Shown: in pieces, positions 28,003-37,815 of the stretch
How positions within the stretch are numbered: the stretch's first letter is position 1
How the letters are laid out: every line of letters begins with the position of its first letter
From: Lutispora sp003527145
GTDB lineage: Bacteria > Bacillota > Clostridia > Lutisporales > Lutisporaceae
Direction: 5' to 3'
Assembly (NCBI GenBank): GCA_029983695.1
Contig: JASBZB010000025.1
Coordinates: forward strand, 1 to 64,000
DNA length: 64,000 nucleotides
Position numbers and translations under genes: made by a program
The notes under the pieces: generated by a model
The model's input: the letters and a program-made list of their open reading frames with translations, nothing else
Database searches by the model: none
What the model was told of the DNA's origin: nothing

Positions 28003-28042
28003 TTACCCCCTTTCGCCATATATTAGGGCGAAAGGGGGTAAG
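28003..28042. terminator. Bidirectional terminator between AraC copy 2 and exported protein 2
   Basis: TTACCCCCTTTCGCC pairs with GGGCGAAAGGGGGTAA across an 8-nt loop. Its sequence and position mirror the terminator at 23601, supporting duplication of the whole module. Confidence 0.88.
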
Positions 28043-28058
28043 TTTCATCTTTTAAGGA

Positions 28059-31000
28059 TTACTGCTTTATAGCTTTTGTTCCATTAAGGTTTTTTAGTTT
28101 TGCCCCGGCACCAATGCTTTTAAAGCTAATGCTCTTGCCATCCGCTGATATATCCATTTCAAAGGATACTATGTCACCAAAACCGCCGGTTGCTGATGGA
28201 ACCAAGTAGCTTCCTTTGAATACCCCATTTGAGATTGTACCTTCTACTGTATAAACTGCATTGTCTTGAATTATGCTGCCTGTTATCGAAGCTCCCTTTT
28301 GTGTGAGCTCCATCTTGCCCATCTGTGTCATCCACGCTCCTTGCCACTCATTCATAACGTCAGCAGGATTAACTATAGAATCGATTTTTTCTTCTGTCAC
28401 TAAGGTTATTGCTTCTTTCAGCGGCCCTATAAAGTCCTCTATAGTTTGCTGATTGTTATTATAGTGGTACGCATAAGGGTTATAGGTTTTGGTCAATTTT
28501 AATCCTTCATGTTCAACTTCTATTACATAAGCCACAACATCAGGTTTATCAAATTCAAATTGTGATGCTGATGTAGGTATCTGCTCTATTCTATAGCCCA
28601 TAGGGCTGCCGGAATCTTTCACAGGTTTTAACCTCATTGCCTGTTGTGCTTGTGTTGCAGCAGTCCATGGCACCCAACCTGATTCCGGTTTTGGCAGCCA
28701 GTTATCATGTGGTCCTTTCATATCCTCCAGCATAGCTTCCAAAGCGGATTGAACCTGTATAGATGTAATTTTTATATTGCCGCTATAATGCTTTAAAGCA
28801 CTGTTGCTTGTGCCTGGTCTTACATATTCATCTCCCTGGTTTTGTATCCAACCCATATCTCCTTTATTAGTTATGCTGCCGAATACCTTTGTGGGTTTGA
28901 TAAATTTGTTGCCTTCTATATCTTGACCTGTCAAATCCTGGGTAGGCAGTTCACCAAGTCTGTCCAGTCTGCCCTGAGCATTGGTTATGCTGCTTGGCAA
29001 AGATATATTGCTGTCAATAGATCTTCCTAATGTAGTTTTTCTTTCTTTTGTGTCGGCCGCTGCGTTAGATCCTTCCACAGGTTTAAAATCATTATATATA
29101 TTGATGGTTAACGAGTCTATGTTCCTCTCTCTGATCACACCCTGATTATCAGGGAATTTTGAGCCTTCAAAATTAATTAATGCATTTACGTTATATATGT
29201 TTTCATCTATAGGATAAGCATAAGTGAATATACCGTTCACTGCATTGACATTGAGGATTGTAGGTTTAAAGTTCGTATCCTGTATTGTCAGCTGCACAGG
29301 TCCTGTGTAGTTGCCGGAAACTCTGCCTGTTATAACATCGTTGAAGGAGTCTACATTGAAATCTAATTTGCCGAAGGGAACTGTAGCTTTGATATCTCTG
29401 CTGTTGCCAACAACTTTGTACTTTTTCTGATCTACGTCAAATATAGGGCTGTTCTCAATCTTAACAATTACCTTATCAGTGGGTACTATGCTATATCTTG
29501 CAGGATCTTGAATTTTAAAATTGCCCTCTGCATCTGTCAGCCCGGGAATTGTATACTTTAATTTGCTATATTCCCAGACTTCTACCTCATATCGTCCATT
29601 GGCATAGGGTCTTTTTGCAGATTCTATATCCGCATTATCACCTGCATATCCTGTTCTTGGTTCACTGCTAGTATCAAAAAGGACTTTGCCCTCTATGGTG
29701 TTTGTATAGGCATCTGCCAATACAATCATTTGAGGGGCAACCTCCCGTACCATATCTCCACCGCTTCCGGAAGTCTCTTCCCCAACGCTCCACTCACCTT
29801 TATAAAGAGGATAATCTATATAAAAGATTGAGTACCTGTCACCCAGCAAATATCCAACCAGTTCTCCAAAGGCATCCAAGGATATAGAGCCGCTGGCCTT
29901 GAAATCTTGAGCTCCTCCGGAGCCTCCGCCTCCCGAGGCACTAAAGGTTGCTTTGGATTTAAAGCCTACCCATATTTGCAATGCTCCCAGCTCTTTTCCC
30001 CAGATTATTACTCCTACCTGCGGAACGCAAGCCAGGGTTGTATTTATCTCACCATCCACTGTGAAGCTCATATCAAAGCTGGCAGGTCTAAAGGTGGCAT
30101 AAGGGCCTGCAAAATATGGTATACTGCCATAGCCAAATGCTTTATATGCAAAGCCGGCTCTGGCATCGCCGGTGGTAATGGTTCTTACTTCTACATGTAT
30201 CTTGCCTTCTACGCCAATCACCAGGAATATTCCTACGAAAGCTTTGTTTCCTTTCTCATCTCCCAGTACTTTCCCTAAATCTATATCATAGCCATATACG
30301 CATTTTTCTATGGTTTTATTGAAGGTTACATCTCCTTCAAAAGTTACATCTGCTGTTGCCTTTGAATCAAAGTAAAAATCTGCTTCCACATGAGTGGTCA
30401 AGGGATTAAGGTCAAAATAGGCGTGAAACTTAGGATCTTCAATGGTTATTGTGCCTCCCTTTAATTTTACATTGACACTTAAGGAGCTTTCATTCTCCAC
30501 GCCTCTCAAATCCCCGTACTGATCCTTTTCCCACCAGTCACCTTTAAATTTCTCTTTTTTTGCCTTTTCCTTAGCCTCTTTATCTGCTTTTTGCTCTTCT
30601 TTCGACGGATATTCAAATATTGTTACCCCCGGTTTTAGTGTCAGAATATGCTTGTTACCTTCTTGCTTGAAGCTTACATAATCACTTACCCCAGCTGCTG
30701 CAATGTAGTTCTTTGGCATTCCGCTGTCGGGGCTCAGCTCAAACTCTGGAGCTATATAGGCAATATTGCCTGTTGTCAGATCTACAGTTTGCTCCGGAAT
30801 AGTATAGGACTTAAACACATCTGTCAGTTCTGGAGTCTCTACTACGTATTGGGGGTTTCCCTCTGAATCTGCTCCCTCAGTATCTAGAACTCTGAAGGCC
30901 GTGCCCATTTTTTCATCGATATATATGTCATTGACATTTGGTTTAAAGGATGATGCAGCACTTTGAGGAATGTCCAAAATTTTTGAGCCTGCAGGATATC

Positions 31001-31427
31001 TGATACCGTTTATTTTGTCTAAGGATATTTCTTTTTCACCTTCTGCTGCAGAGGCAGGTTGAGGAGCCGCTCCTCCAGGTAAGCTTATATTAGGCAAAGT
31101 AATCCCTGTACCTGCAGATGGTACTTGTGCTTTCAAATCAAAGGATGCAAATTTGTCCAGGCTCAAGGGTTTAAAGTCATATTCCATTGAAGCTGGAATT
31201 CTCTTTACCTCATCTTTAAACTCATATTGAACCCCTTGCACCCTGGCAGGGGTTTCAAGTCTTCTTAAAGGAGCTTTTATTGCCGGTGCTTTAATCGGCG
31301 GTGTGTTTATTGCGGGCGGTTTTATTGTTGGTACGCTTGCATATACATCAGAAAAAGGCGACAACATAATTGAAAAAATCAATACTAATGAAATTAACAA
31401 TGCCATGCTTCTCTTATGCTTGTTCAT
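28059..31427 (-). CDS. Large exported protein of unknown function (paralog 2)
   Basis: This 1122-residue protein has a signal peptide (MNKHKRSMALLISLVLIFSIMLSPFSDVYA) and the same layout as the protein at 23663-26896. Shared elements include LTTGNIAYIAPEFELSPDSGM, KEKFKGDWWEKDQYGDLRG, ACVPQVGVIIWGKELGALQIWVGF, a GGGGSGG run, Ig- or CNA-like repeats and the final WQGAWMTQMGKMELTQKG domain ending LNGTKAIKQ. It carries a proline- and alanine-rich insert near residue 120 that paralog 1 lacks. ATG 31427 follows GAGAGGAGTGATGCA; an in-frame upstream start would precede that site. Function is unknown, and export to the surface or medium is inferred. Confidence 0.85.
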   Translation of the reverse strand: MNKHKRSMALLISLVLIFSIMLSPFSDVYASVPTIKPPAINTPPIKAPAIKAPLRRLETPARVQGVQYEFKDEVKRIPASMEYDFKPLSLDKFASFDLKAQVPSAGTGITLPNISLPGGAAPQPASAAEGEKEISLDKINGIRYPAGSKILDIPQSAASSFKPNVNDIYIDEKMGTAFRVLDTEGADSEGNPQYVVETPELTDVFKSYTIPEQTVDLTTGNIAYIAPEFELSPDSGMPKNYIAAAGVSDYVSFKQEGNKHILTLKPGVTIFEYPSKEEQKADKEAKEKAKKEKFKGDWWEKDQYGDLRGVENESSLSVNVKLKGGTITIEDPKFHAYFDLNPLTTHVEADFYFDSKATADVTFEGDVTFNKTIEKCVYGYDIDLGKVLGDEKGNKAFVGIFLVIGVEGKIHVEVRTITTGDARAGFAYKAFGYGSIPYFAGPYATFRPASFDMSFTVDGEINTTLACVPQVGVIIWGKELGALQIWVGFKSKATFSASGGGGSGGAQDFKASGSISLDAFGELVGYLLGDRYSIFYIDYPLYKGEWSVGEETSGSGGDMVREVAPQMIVLADAYTNTIEGKVLFDTSSEPRTGYAGDNADIESAKRPYANGRYEVEVWEYSKLKYTIPGLTDAEGNFKIQDPARYSIVPTDKVIVKIENSPIFDVDQKKYKVVGNSRDIKATVPFGKLDFNVDSFNDVITGRVSGNYTGPVQLTIQDTNFKPTILNVNAVNGIFTYAYPIDENIYNVNALINFEGSKFPDNQGVIRERNIDSLTINIYNDFKPVEGSNAAADTKERKTTLGRSIDSNISLPSSITNAQGRLDRLGELPTQDLTGQDIEGNKFIKPTKVFGSITNKGDMGWIQNQGDEYVRPGTSNSALKHYSGNIKITSIQVQSALEAMLEDMKGPHDNWLPKPESGWVPWTAATQAQQAMRLKPVKDSGSPMGYRIEQIPTSASQFEFDKPDVVAYVIEVEHEGLKLTKTYNPYAYHYNNNQQTIEDFIGPLKEAITLVTEEKIDSIVNPADVMNEWQGAWMTQMGKMELTQKGASITGSIIQDNAVYTVEGTISNGVFKGSYLVPSATGGFGDIVSFEMDISADGKSISFKSIGAGAKLKNLNGTKAIKQ

Positions 31428-31445
31428 TGCATCACTCCTCTCCAT

Positions 31446-31677
31446 ATATTTAAATAAAAATTATTATAAATTTCATTATATGAGCAATTTAAGAAAAAAG
31501 CTTTTAGATTATTGCAAAGAATTGTGAAAAGTTGCATTACTCCCAGTCTCACTTCCTTTAAAAATACTATTTGCATTCTGTTCCTATATACCATATTACT
31601 TCCTTGTGATGATAAGTAAATTACACAAAGGTATAAAAATTATAATTTCTGATGACAATCTAGACTTTCCTGCACAA
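31446..31677. other. Gene-free upstream region of exported protein 2
   Basis: The 5' region of the minus-strand exported protein gene is very AT-rich. I see no convincing promoter boxes, gene or repeat in it. Confidence 0.35.
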
Positions 31678-31705
31678 TAAAAAACAGCCTGATAATGGCT
31701 GTTTT
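31678..31705 (-). terminator. Terminator after the MalT/LuxR-type regulator
   Basis: AAAACAGCC and GGCTGTTTT enclose a 7-nt loop, and T residues follow on the minus strand. Confidence 0.82.
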
Positions 31706-31708
31706 ATC

Positions 31709-34288
31709 TTAATCGGTCATCCTGTTATCTATAGCAAATTTCACTGCCCCGGTTCTGGAGCTGACTCCAATCTTTCTATATATTTTAGAGGTTATAACCT
31801 TTACATTATTGATAGTGACAAAGAGCTCCTTAGCTATATCTTCTCCGGTATAGCCCTTTGCTATGAGATATAGTATCTCCCTTTCTCTTTTTGTCAGCTT
31901 TACAGGCTTCTCTGCCCTATCCGGATTCATAGCATTATATCCTGCCTTAAATTTTTGCAGAGCCTTTTGAAATTCCTTCTGTTTTTTTATTACTGTATCA
32001 ATCCACTCCTTTGGTAAAGCAAGCTCAAAGGAGCCATAATTTTTTGAAAGCTGTTTGAATATAGGCAGTAAAAACTCTCCATACTCAAGATAAGGCATGA
32101 TTATCCTGTCGGCATTTGTTATGTTATAGGCTGCATTTATAGCTTCGATAGTCGCTTCTATTCCATAAAGATTAAAATTTACAATGGCTTTCAAAATGTA
32201 AGTCCTCATTATTCCATATTGATAGGTAAAAGGAGTAAAGGTTTCAAACATTTTAGGTATTATGCTTTCTATTTTTAAATAATTCCCCTTAAACAGCAGC
32301 ACAGCAGTATAGATAAGGTATTCGAAGCCAAAGGCCGTCATCGATACGGAGCTTTTATCAAGTTCCCCGCTGTAAAGCCATTTGGGTATGCGCTCCAAAT
32401 CTCCAGTTATGACGTTGAAAAAACCTATGCACATATCCAGGGTTGTAGAGTAAACAAGGGCTTTTCTCAGGTTGACTATATTACGAATATCTTGCAATAT
32501 CACAGCTGCTTTTCCATAGTTGCCCTCCACCATACACAGTTTGATTAGAAGCAGTTTAGCTGCAATAATAATCGAGTTTTGCTCCTTTTGCTCAGCTTTA
32601 TATATGGTACGGTACGCATCCTGCTCCGCTTCTTCATATTCGCATCGTTCGAATTCCGCTTCCGCTTTTATGAGGATATCGGCGCCATAGCCGCAAGGGG
32701 TTATCTTTTCCCACCAGAAGAATTCCTCTGTAAAGCCCTTTACTATATTGTCAAGGTTGCCTGCTTTGTTGTAATAAAGGTACAGCATCGATGGGCTCCC
32801 AAAAGTAAATGAAATGTTTTTGCTCAAGAGTTCAGAGCCTTGGGGTAGAAATTTGCAGGCTTCCATGTGGTAAGGGAGCATAGCAAATACATCATTAAAG
32901 GCCATCATGGACTTTACTACTGCTGCTTCGCCTAGTAGTTTGTTTTTCATAGCTTCAGGTATTTGAGTATTCTTGCATATATGCTCCACTTTTTTAATGA
33001 GCTCAATTGCTTTTTCCGGATGCTTGCTCCTGGTCATCAAAAAAGCAGAAATAACCAAAAGCATAGGGTATTTAATATAATATTCCTGGGGAAGCTTTTG
33101 CAGATATGACACAATTGTTTCCAGCTGCTGCAAGCTGAAAGTATCTGAAAACTTATCTTTAAGCAGCATTTCCGCAATCCCTTCGTAATTGCTTGCCGCA
33201 TCAAAATGTGACAGTGCAATTACGACATCGCCTTTAAAAGCATAATATTCGCCGGCTTGGTTATTAAGATCATTTATATTAAACTCTTTACTCGTTTGCA
33301 AGCGTTCATATAAAAAATCACGAAAAAGCCGGTGCATTTCATAATGCTGTCTATCTTCGCTTATCTTAATAAGTGAATTGTTGGCAAAGATATTCGATAG
33401 GAGTTTTTGAGTATGATTTGTTCCTGCAATGTAATTACAAATGTCTATATCAAAACGTTCTAATATTGAGAGCTTTAACAAAAGCTCCTGAGTTTTTTTA
33501 CTATAATTATTAAATATGGTAGTTTCGATAAGATTATTAATATCCAGTGCCGCAGCATCCAGATTCATATCAGCTATGTTGTCTTTTTTTATATAAAGGC
33601 TTGAGAGGAATATTGCACTTGCCCAGCCGTCTGTAAAGCTTTCTATGTTTTGTGCAGAGGCTTTTTCAATATTTATATCAAGCATTTTATAATATTCCAT
33701 AAGCTCATTTATGTCGAAACGAAGCTCTTCCTTGGTTATTTCCATAGCAATTCTTTTAATTCTCAAATCAAGCATGAAATTTTGGAGACACACCCTTGAT
33801 AAAATGTAGATATGTAAATTTTTTATTCTAAGGCGTGCGATTTTTTCTAGAAGTTTATCAATTTCCGGATTTCCCAAAAGATGATAATCATCAATGATCA
33901 AAAGCCTTTTATTTCGAGAGATCATATTTTGACTGACTATATCATATTGCTGTTCAAATTGGGCCGAGGAAAAGGGAAAACCGATTTGAGCCATAGCATC
34001 ACCTATATCCTGATTTATCTTCCTATATAGATCGGACATATGTGCCCAAAAGCGCTGCGGATTTCTGTCCAATTCGCTTAACGACATAAAAATAACTTCA
34101 CAATCCGAATTTTTGGCAAATTGCATGGCAGCAGTGGTCTTTCCATATCCGGCTGGTGCCCAAATCAACGTCATAGGATATGATAATCCTTTCTCAAGCA
34201 AAGCATTCATGCGCGGACGATAAAGCATTTTCTCCAGATCCATATCAAAATCATAGGCAGATTTTGATTTGGAAATTTTAGCTGCCAT
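31709..34288 (-). CDS. MalT-type STAND ATPase with LuxR helix-turn-helix
   Basis: This 859-residue regulator has an N-terminal NTPase module with Walker A APAGYGKTTAA near residue 45 and Walker B LLIIDDYHLL near residue 130. A long helical repeat (TPR-like) sensor region follows. It ends in a LuxR-type DNA-binding domain (LTKREREILYLIAKGYTGEDIAKELFVTINNVKVITSKIYRKIGV). This is the MalT/LAL architecture, in which effector and ATP binding drive oligomerisation and activation. AGGAGATGAGATT precedes the start. It diverges from the third AraC gene and sits inside the exported-protein region, so control of those genes is plausible but unproven. Confidence 0.9.
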   Translation of the reverse strand: MAAKISKSKSAYDFDMDLEKMLYRPRMNALLEKGLSYPMTLIWAPAGYGKTTAAMQFAKNSDCEVIFMSLSELDRNPQRFWAHMSDLYRKINQDIGDAMAQIGFPFSSAQFEQQYDIVSQNMISRNKRLLIIDDYHLLGNPEIDKLLEKIARLRIKNLHIYILSRVCLQNFMLDLRIKRIAMEITKEELRFDINELMEYYKMLDINIEKASAQNIESFTDGWASAIFLSSLYIKKDNIADMNLDAAALDINNLIETTIFNNYSKKTQELLLKLSILERFDIDICNYIAGTNHTQKLLSNIFANNSLIKISEDRQHYEMHRLFRDFLYERLQTSKEFNINDLNNQAGEYYAFKGDVVIALSHFDAASNYEGIAEMLLKDKFSDTFSLQQLETIVSYLQKLPQEYYIKYPMLLVISAFLMTRSKHPEKAIELIKKVEHICKNTQIPEAMKNKLLGEAAVVKSMMAFNDVFAMLPYHMEACKFLPQGSELLSKNISFTFGSPSMLYLYYNKAGNLDNIVKGFTEEFFWWEKITPCGYGADILIKAEAEFERCEYEEAEQDAYRTIYKAEQKEQNSIIIAAKLLLIKLCMVEGNYGKAAVILQDIRNIVNLRKALVYSTTLDMCIGFFNVITGDLERIPKWLYSGELDKSSVSMTAFGFEYLIYTAVLLFKGNYLKIESIIPKMFETFTPFTYQYGIMRTYILKAIVNFNLYGIEATIEAINAAYNITNADRIIMPYLEYGEFLLPIFKQLSKNYGSFELALPKEWIDTVIKKQKEFQKALQKFKAGYNAMNPDRAEKPVKLTKREREILYLIAKGYTGEDIAKELFVTINNVKVITSKIYRKIGVSSRTGAVKFAIDNRMTD

Positions 34289-34502
34289 AATCTCATCTCC
34301 TATATTACTTAAATATTAATAAAAGATAAAGCATCTGTATCAAAACATTTTTATTTATATATTATATTAAGAATCCGGAATGAACAAGTTTTCCTATAGG
34401 AAAATTAATTTGCTTTTTATACTTTAGTGTAATTTATTTTGTGTTTAAATTTGATATCATTATAATATATTGTATAAGCAAATAAAAACAGGAAGTGATC
34501 AT
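34289..34502. promoter_or_regulatory. Divergent intergenic region between the MalT-type and third AraC genes
   Basis: A TATAAT near 34464 could serve the AraC gene. No strong -35 box or inverted repeat stands out and no gene is present. Confidence 0.35.
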
Positions 34503-35387
34503 ATGTCCGTTGATCTGCATGGAGTAATTGATTTAACAGGTGCTATTCCTTTTGACAATATAGAGGATGCAAAAGTAGTGATTGAGAACTTCTGTTGTAA
34601 TAATATTGCTGTAATCGTAACCAATAAAGTCACGAATATTGCTCATGGCACTCATCATCACGACAGCTATGAGTTTGTCATACCTTATGCAAAATTACCT
34701 TCTGCTGTCATAGACGATAAGGTTTATGACAGACGAAGCAATTCATTATTTGCCATCAATCCCATGCAGGAGCATGGTGTGTCAATAAATATAAAAGGCT
34801 TTACTCTTTGTGGAATACACATAGGTAAGAGCTTGATCCAAGAGATCTCCGAAGAAATGTACGGCTCCGGAAACATTGTTTTCTCCAATGACTCAAATGT
34901 TTTGAATCATGATATAAGCATGCTTATTCGCCTTTTTTTAGAAGAATTGCGTTTTAAACAGACAGGCTACGAATTCATGACAAATAATCTCAGCTTGCTT
35001 ATAGCAGGAAATCTTATCAGACAACTGAGACATAACCTTCCTCCCAGGCCTCATAATGTACCCAAGGGCACCAAAGAAAACATAAAAAAAGCAATAGACT
35101 ATATGAATGAGAATTATGCTTCCGGTGTTTCATGCACCGAATTAGCTCAGCTTATAAAAATGGACCAATACAGCTTTATAAGAAGCTTTAAAGCACAAAC
35201 AAGCAAGACCCCTTATGAATACCTTATTGATCTCAAAATTGAAAAAGCAAAAAAAATGTTACAGAGCTGTAAATATTCGATAACAGAAATAAGTCTTATG
35301 TGTGGATTTTCCAGCCATAGTCATTTTACTTCGACATTTAAGAAAAAAACAGGCATATCTCCGACAGAGTACAGAATTAACCCCTAA
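34503..35387 (+). CDS. AraC-type regulator with cupin-like sensor domain (copy 3)
   Basis: This third paralog begins MSVDLHGVIDLTGAIPFDNI behind AGGAAGTGATCAT. It contains GTHHHDSYEF (the H-x-H-x3-E pattern), NPMQEHG and the two C-terminal helix-turn-helix motifs ending SPTEYRINP. It is followed by a terminator and then by the exported SLH-type protein in the same direction, which makes that gene a natural candidate target. The DNA of its 3' end is more diverged than that of copies 1 and 2 from each other. Confidence 0.9.
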   Translation: MSVDLHGVIDLTGAIPFDNIEDAKVVIENFCCNNIAVIVTNKVTNIAHGTHHHDSYEFVIPYAKLPSAVIDDKVYDRRSNSLFAINPMQEHGVSINIKGFTLCGIHIGKSLIQEISEEMYGSGNIVFSNDSNVLNHDISMLIRLFLEELRFKQTGYEFMTNNLSLLIAGNLIRQLRHNLPPRPHNVPKGTKENIKKAIDYMNENYASGVSCTELAQLIKMDQYSFIRSFKAQTSKTPYEYLIDLKIEKAKKMLQSCKYSITEISLMCGFSSHSHFTSTFKKKTGISPTEYRINP

Positions 35388-35407
35388 CAATTCAGGGGTA
35401 TTTTTTT
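35380..35407 (+). terminator. Terminator after AraC copy 3
   Basis: ACCCCT and AGGGGT pair across 8 nt and are followed by ATTTTTTT. The stem overlaps the final codons of the gene. Confidence 0.85.
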
Positions 35408-35518
35408 ATGCAATTTTTTGAAAGCCTTTGTCAATATTATGGAAGAATTACTGAAGTGTTGATGCTACAATATTTATACCTATAAATTATTTTGGGGATG
35501 TATTCAGAAGCTTACAGT

Positions 35519-35624
35519 ATTCTGAGGTTCGTACGGAACTTAGAATGCCACCTGAACTTTAGAATATGTTATCCGATAGCTTAGCGCCGCTTATACAAAT
35601 TAGCGGCGGTCAACTATCGGATAA
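35519..35624 (+). promoter_or_regulatory. Structured 5' leader with two strong hairpins
   Basis: Two inverted repeats stand between the AraC terminator and the exported protein gene. The first (35519-35546) pairs ATTCTGAGGTTC with GGAACTTAGAAT around GTAC, with few mismatches. The second (35569-35624) pairs TTATCCGATAG with CTATCGGATAA and encloses an inner GCCGCT/AGCGGC stem. It ends 49 nt before the start codon and has no T-tract, so it is not a plain terminator. I could not match it to a riboswitch class I know. Confidence 0.6.
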
Positions 35625-35673
35625 ATGCATTTCCTATAATGATAATTTTAAAATTATTGGGAGGGAAATATTT

Positions 35674-37245
35674 ATGAAGAAAAGAACTCTTTGTCTGTTT
35701 ATGTCTTTATGCTTACTCATAACAATGCTTTGGAGTGTACCTGTTTTTGCAGCCGGCAATATAACGCTGGACAAAACCCAATTCACAGCTGGCGAAAAAG
35801 GTAAAGCCACTGTATCCGGATTGACTGATGAACAAATTGAGTATGACGCAGCCATTTGGCTTGGTAAAAAAGGTGAAAAACTAGATAATTTTAATTTAGA
35901 AGAATATGTGAGCAATCTTCCTGAATCCAATGTCTGGGAATTCAATGCACCTACTTCTCTGGGCACTTATGAAATAGCATTGATTGGCGGCGATGAGAAT
36001 CTAATAGCAAAGGTAGAGTTCACTGTAGGCGCCCCTAAGGCTAAGGCTGGAGATATAAAGCTGCCTAAAACTGAAGTAAAGCTCAACGAACCTATGTCGG
36101 TTACTATTAACGGCCTTACTGATGAAATGCTGGAAAACGATGCATGGATAGGAATTGTAGGGGCAAGCGAAAAAATTCAAAATACTGATCTCGCAGTCTA
36201 TATATCGAATCTGCCTGCTGACAACACATATCAGTTTAAGGCTCCCTACAAGTTCGGCAAATATGAAATCAGAGTATTCTCTGATGGTGTTACGGATAAT
36301 AAAGAATCGGTATTGTTTGGCACAGTATCTTTCGATGTTGTATCCAGCAAGGCAAAACCCGGGGATATAGTATTATCCAAGACCAATGTTCAGCCTGAAG
36401 AAAAGATGAGCATTACGGTTAACGGACTTACCCCCGGTGAAATTGAGCAAGATGCATTCTTCGGCATTACACTGGCAAATGAGAAGATTGAAAATACAGA
36501 TGTATCTGCATATATTAATGATTTCAAAATAGGCAATGTATATGAGTTCAAAGCACCCTCTAATCCCGGCAATTATGAGGTAAGAGTCATTTGCTCAGGA
36601 ACTTTAGATAAAGAGCTATATTCTTATGCTTTATTCGGCACAGTTCCATTTACAGTAAGCGGAGCGCCTGTTGATGAAATAACTGCAGGAACAGAAGGCC
36701 TGTCTACTTGGGCTGCCGGAGAGGTAAATCAGGCAGTAGATGAAAAGCTGGTTACAGATAAGGTTCTCTCTCAATTTCCTAAGAATATAACTCGTGAGGA
36801 GTTCTGTGAATTAGCTGTTCTATTATATGAAAAATTGACAGGACTTAAAGCAGAACCAGGAGCAGACAACTTTACAGACACTGATAATCCTGAAGTACTA
36901 AAAGCATTCAAGCTTGGCATAGTTAATGGAACAAATCCGGAGAAGACCTTATTCTCACCAAACTTAGAAATAACAAGAGAGCAAATATCTGCTATGCTGC
37001 TCAGGACGCTTCAAGCCGCAATGCCTAACCTGCAGCCCACCGGCGAATTCAAAGCAAATTTCCTGGATGCCAATAGGATAGCACCTTGGGCATTATCAGC
37101 AGTTAAGTTTATGAACGCAAACGATATAATAAAGGGTAGTACAACGTCAGACGGTTCAGCATACTTCCTGCCACAGGGCAATACAACCAGAGAAATGGCT
37201 ATAATGCTTGTTCTTCGTGCATTCAACCAATTTAGCAAATTCTAA
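35674..37245 (+). CDS. Exported protein with three tandem repeats and S-layer-homology region
   Basis: The 523-residue protein has a signal peptide (MKKRTLCLFMSLCLLITMLWSVPVFA). Three homologous modules of about 105 residues follow, beginning GNITLDKTQFTAGE, GDIKLPKTEVKLNE and GDIVLSKTNVQPEE. Each has GL-T and a final F-AP-x5-YE. The C-terminal 180 residues resemble S-layer homology motifs (EEFCELAVLLYEKLTG, NFTDTDNPEVLKAFKLGIVNGTNP, ITREQISAMLLRTL, NTTREMAIMLVLRAF), which bind cell-wall polymer. ATG 35674 is chosen because GGGAGGGAAATATTT precedes it and the signal peptide starts there. A role as a cell-surface protein is likely. Confidence 0.87.
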   Translation: MKKRTLCLFMSLCLLITMLWSVPVFAAGNITLDKTQFTAGEKGKATVSGLTDEQIEYDAAIWLGKKGEKLDNFNLEEYVSNLPESNVWEFNAPTSLGTYEIALIGGDENLIAKVEFTVGAPKAKAGDIKLPKTEVKLNEPMSVTINGLTDEMLENDAWIGIVGASEKIQNTDLAVYISNLPADNTYQFKAPYKFGKYEIRVFSDGVTDNKESVLFGTVSFDVVSSKAKPGDIVLSKTNVQPEEKMSITVNGLTPGEIEQDAFFGITLANEKIENTDVSAYINDFKIGNVYEFKAPSNPGNYEVRVICSGTLDKELYSYALFGTVPFTVSGAPVDEITAGTEGLSTWAAGEVNQAVDEKLVTDKVLSQFPKNITREEFCELAVLLYEKLTGLKAEPGADNFTDTDNPEVLKAFKLGIVNGTNPEKTLFSPNLEITREQISAMLLRTLQAAMPNLQPTGEFKANFLDANRIAPWALSAVKFMNANDIIKGSTTSDGSAYFLPQGNTTREMAIMLVLRAFNQFSKF

Positions 37246-37246
37246 A

Positions 37247-37288
37247 GATGAAAAATCTCTCCCCCTTTTAGGGGAGAGATTTTTCATC
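37247..37288. terminator. Bidirectional terminator
   Basis: A long stem pairs GATGAAAAATCTCTCCCC with its complement across a 6-nt loop, between the convergent genes ending at 37245 and 37292. Confidence 0.92.
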
Positions 37289-37291
37289 CCA

Positions 37292-37768
37292 TTATTCCAT
37301 TTCTACCAACAGTTCGCCTTCTTTGCCATATATGCCTTCTTCATCTATCTGCACATAGCCGTCAGTGGCATCAGCCAGAAAATCCAAAAGCGCTTCAAGG
37401 AATTCCCAGCCTTCTTCCGTTATATCTTCATCTACGTCCAGAGCATATATTTGCACCATATTCTTGACGATATCAACTGCTTTTTTCTGCTCCTTGCTGT
37501 AAGGAAGCTCCTGAAGCACATCGAGAAATTCCTGCCGTTCCTCTTCAAATATCGGGTCTACCCCTTTTATGTTTCTTTCCAATCTTATGGGTTCATGGTT
37601 GGGATCATACTCCAGCATCAAGTATTTCCAATCTTTTTCGTCAAAATCCTCATCAAATTTCCCGGGAAAAGTAGAAAATTCGTATTCTGCTTCCAAAAGC
37701 TCATCACATATGGCAAATCTCGACGGATAATCCTCCGCCATTGAAAAAACCCGCGCATAAAAGCTCAT
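37292..37768 (-). CDS. Conserved hypothetical acidic cytoplasmic protein
   Basis: I do not recognise the family. The 158-residue protein is strongly acidic, with no signal peptide or membrane segment, and begins MSFYARVFSMAEDYPSRFAICDELLEAEYEF. It is predicted to be mainly helical and contains several D/E-rich segments (DEDFDEKDWKYL, DVDEDITEEGWEFLEALLDFL). Codon use and the AGGTGC-type ribosome site match the neighbours. It ends at the bidirectional terminator and may be monocistronic. Confidence 0.75.
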   Translation of the reverse strand: MSFYARVFSMAEDYPSRFAICDELLEAEYEFSTFPGKFDEDFDEKDWKYLMLEYDPNHEPIRLERNIKGVDPIFEEERQEFLDVLQELPYSKEQKKAVDIVKNMVQIYALDVDEDITEEGWEFLEALLDFLADATDGYVQIDEEGIYGKEGELLVEME

Positions 37769-37815
37769 CTTAGCACCTCCTATAATAAGGTATACGGAAC
37801 GGTCAAGACCGTTCC

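Noticed and set aside
35569..35624. Cyclic-di-GMP or other common riboswitch in the SLH-gene leader
   Set aside because: The conserved loop sequences of the classes I know are absent; only the hairpins are supported.
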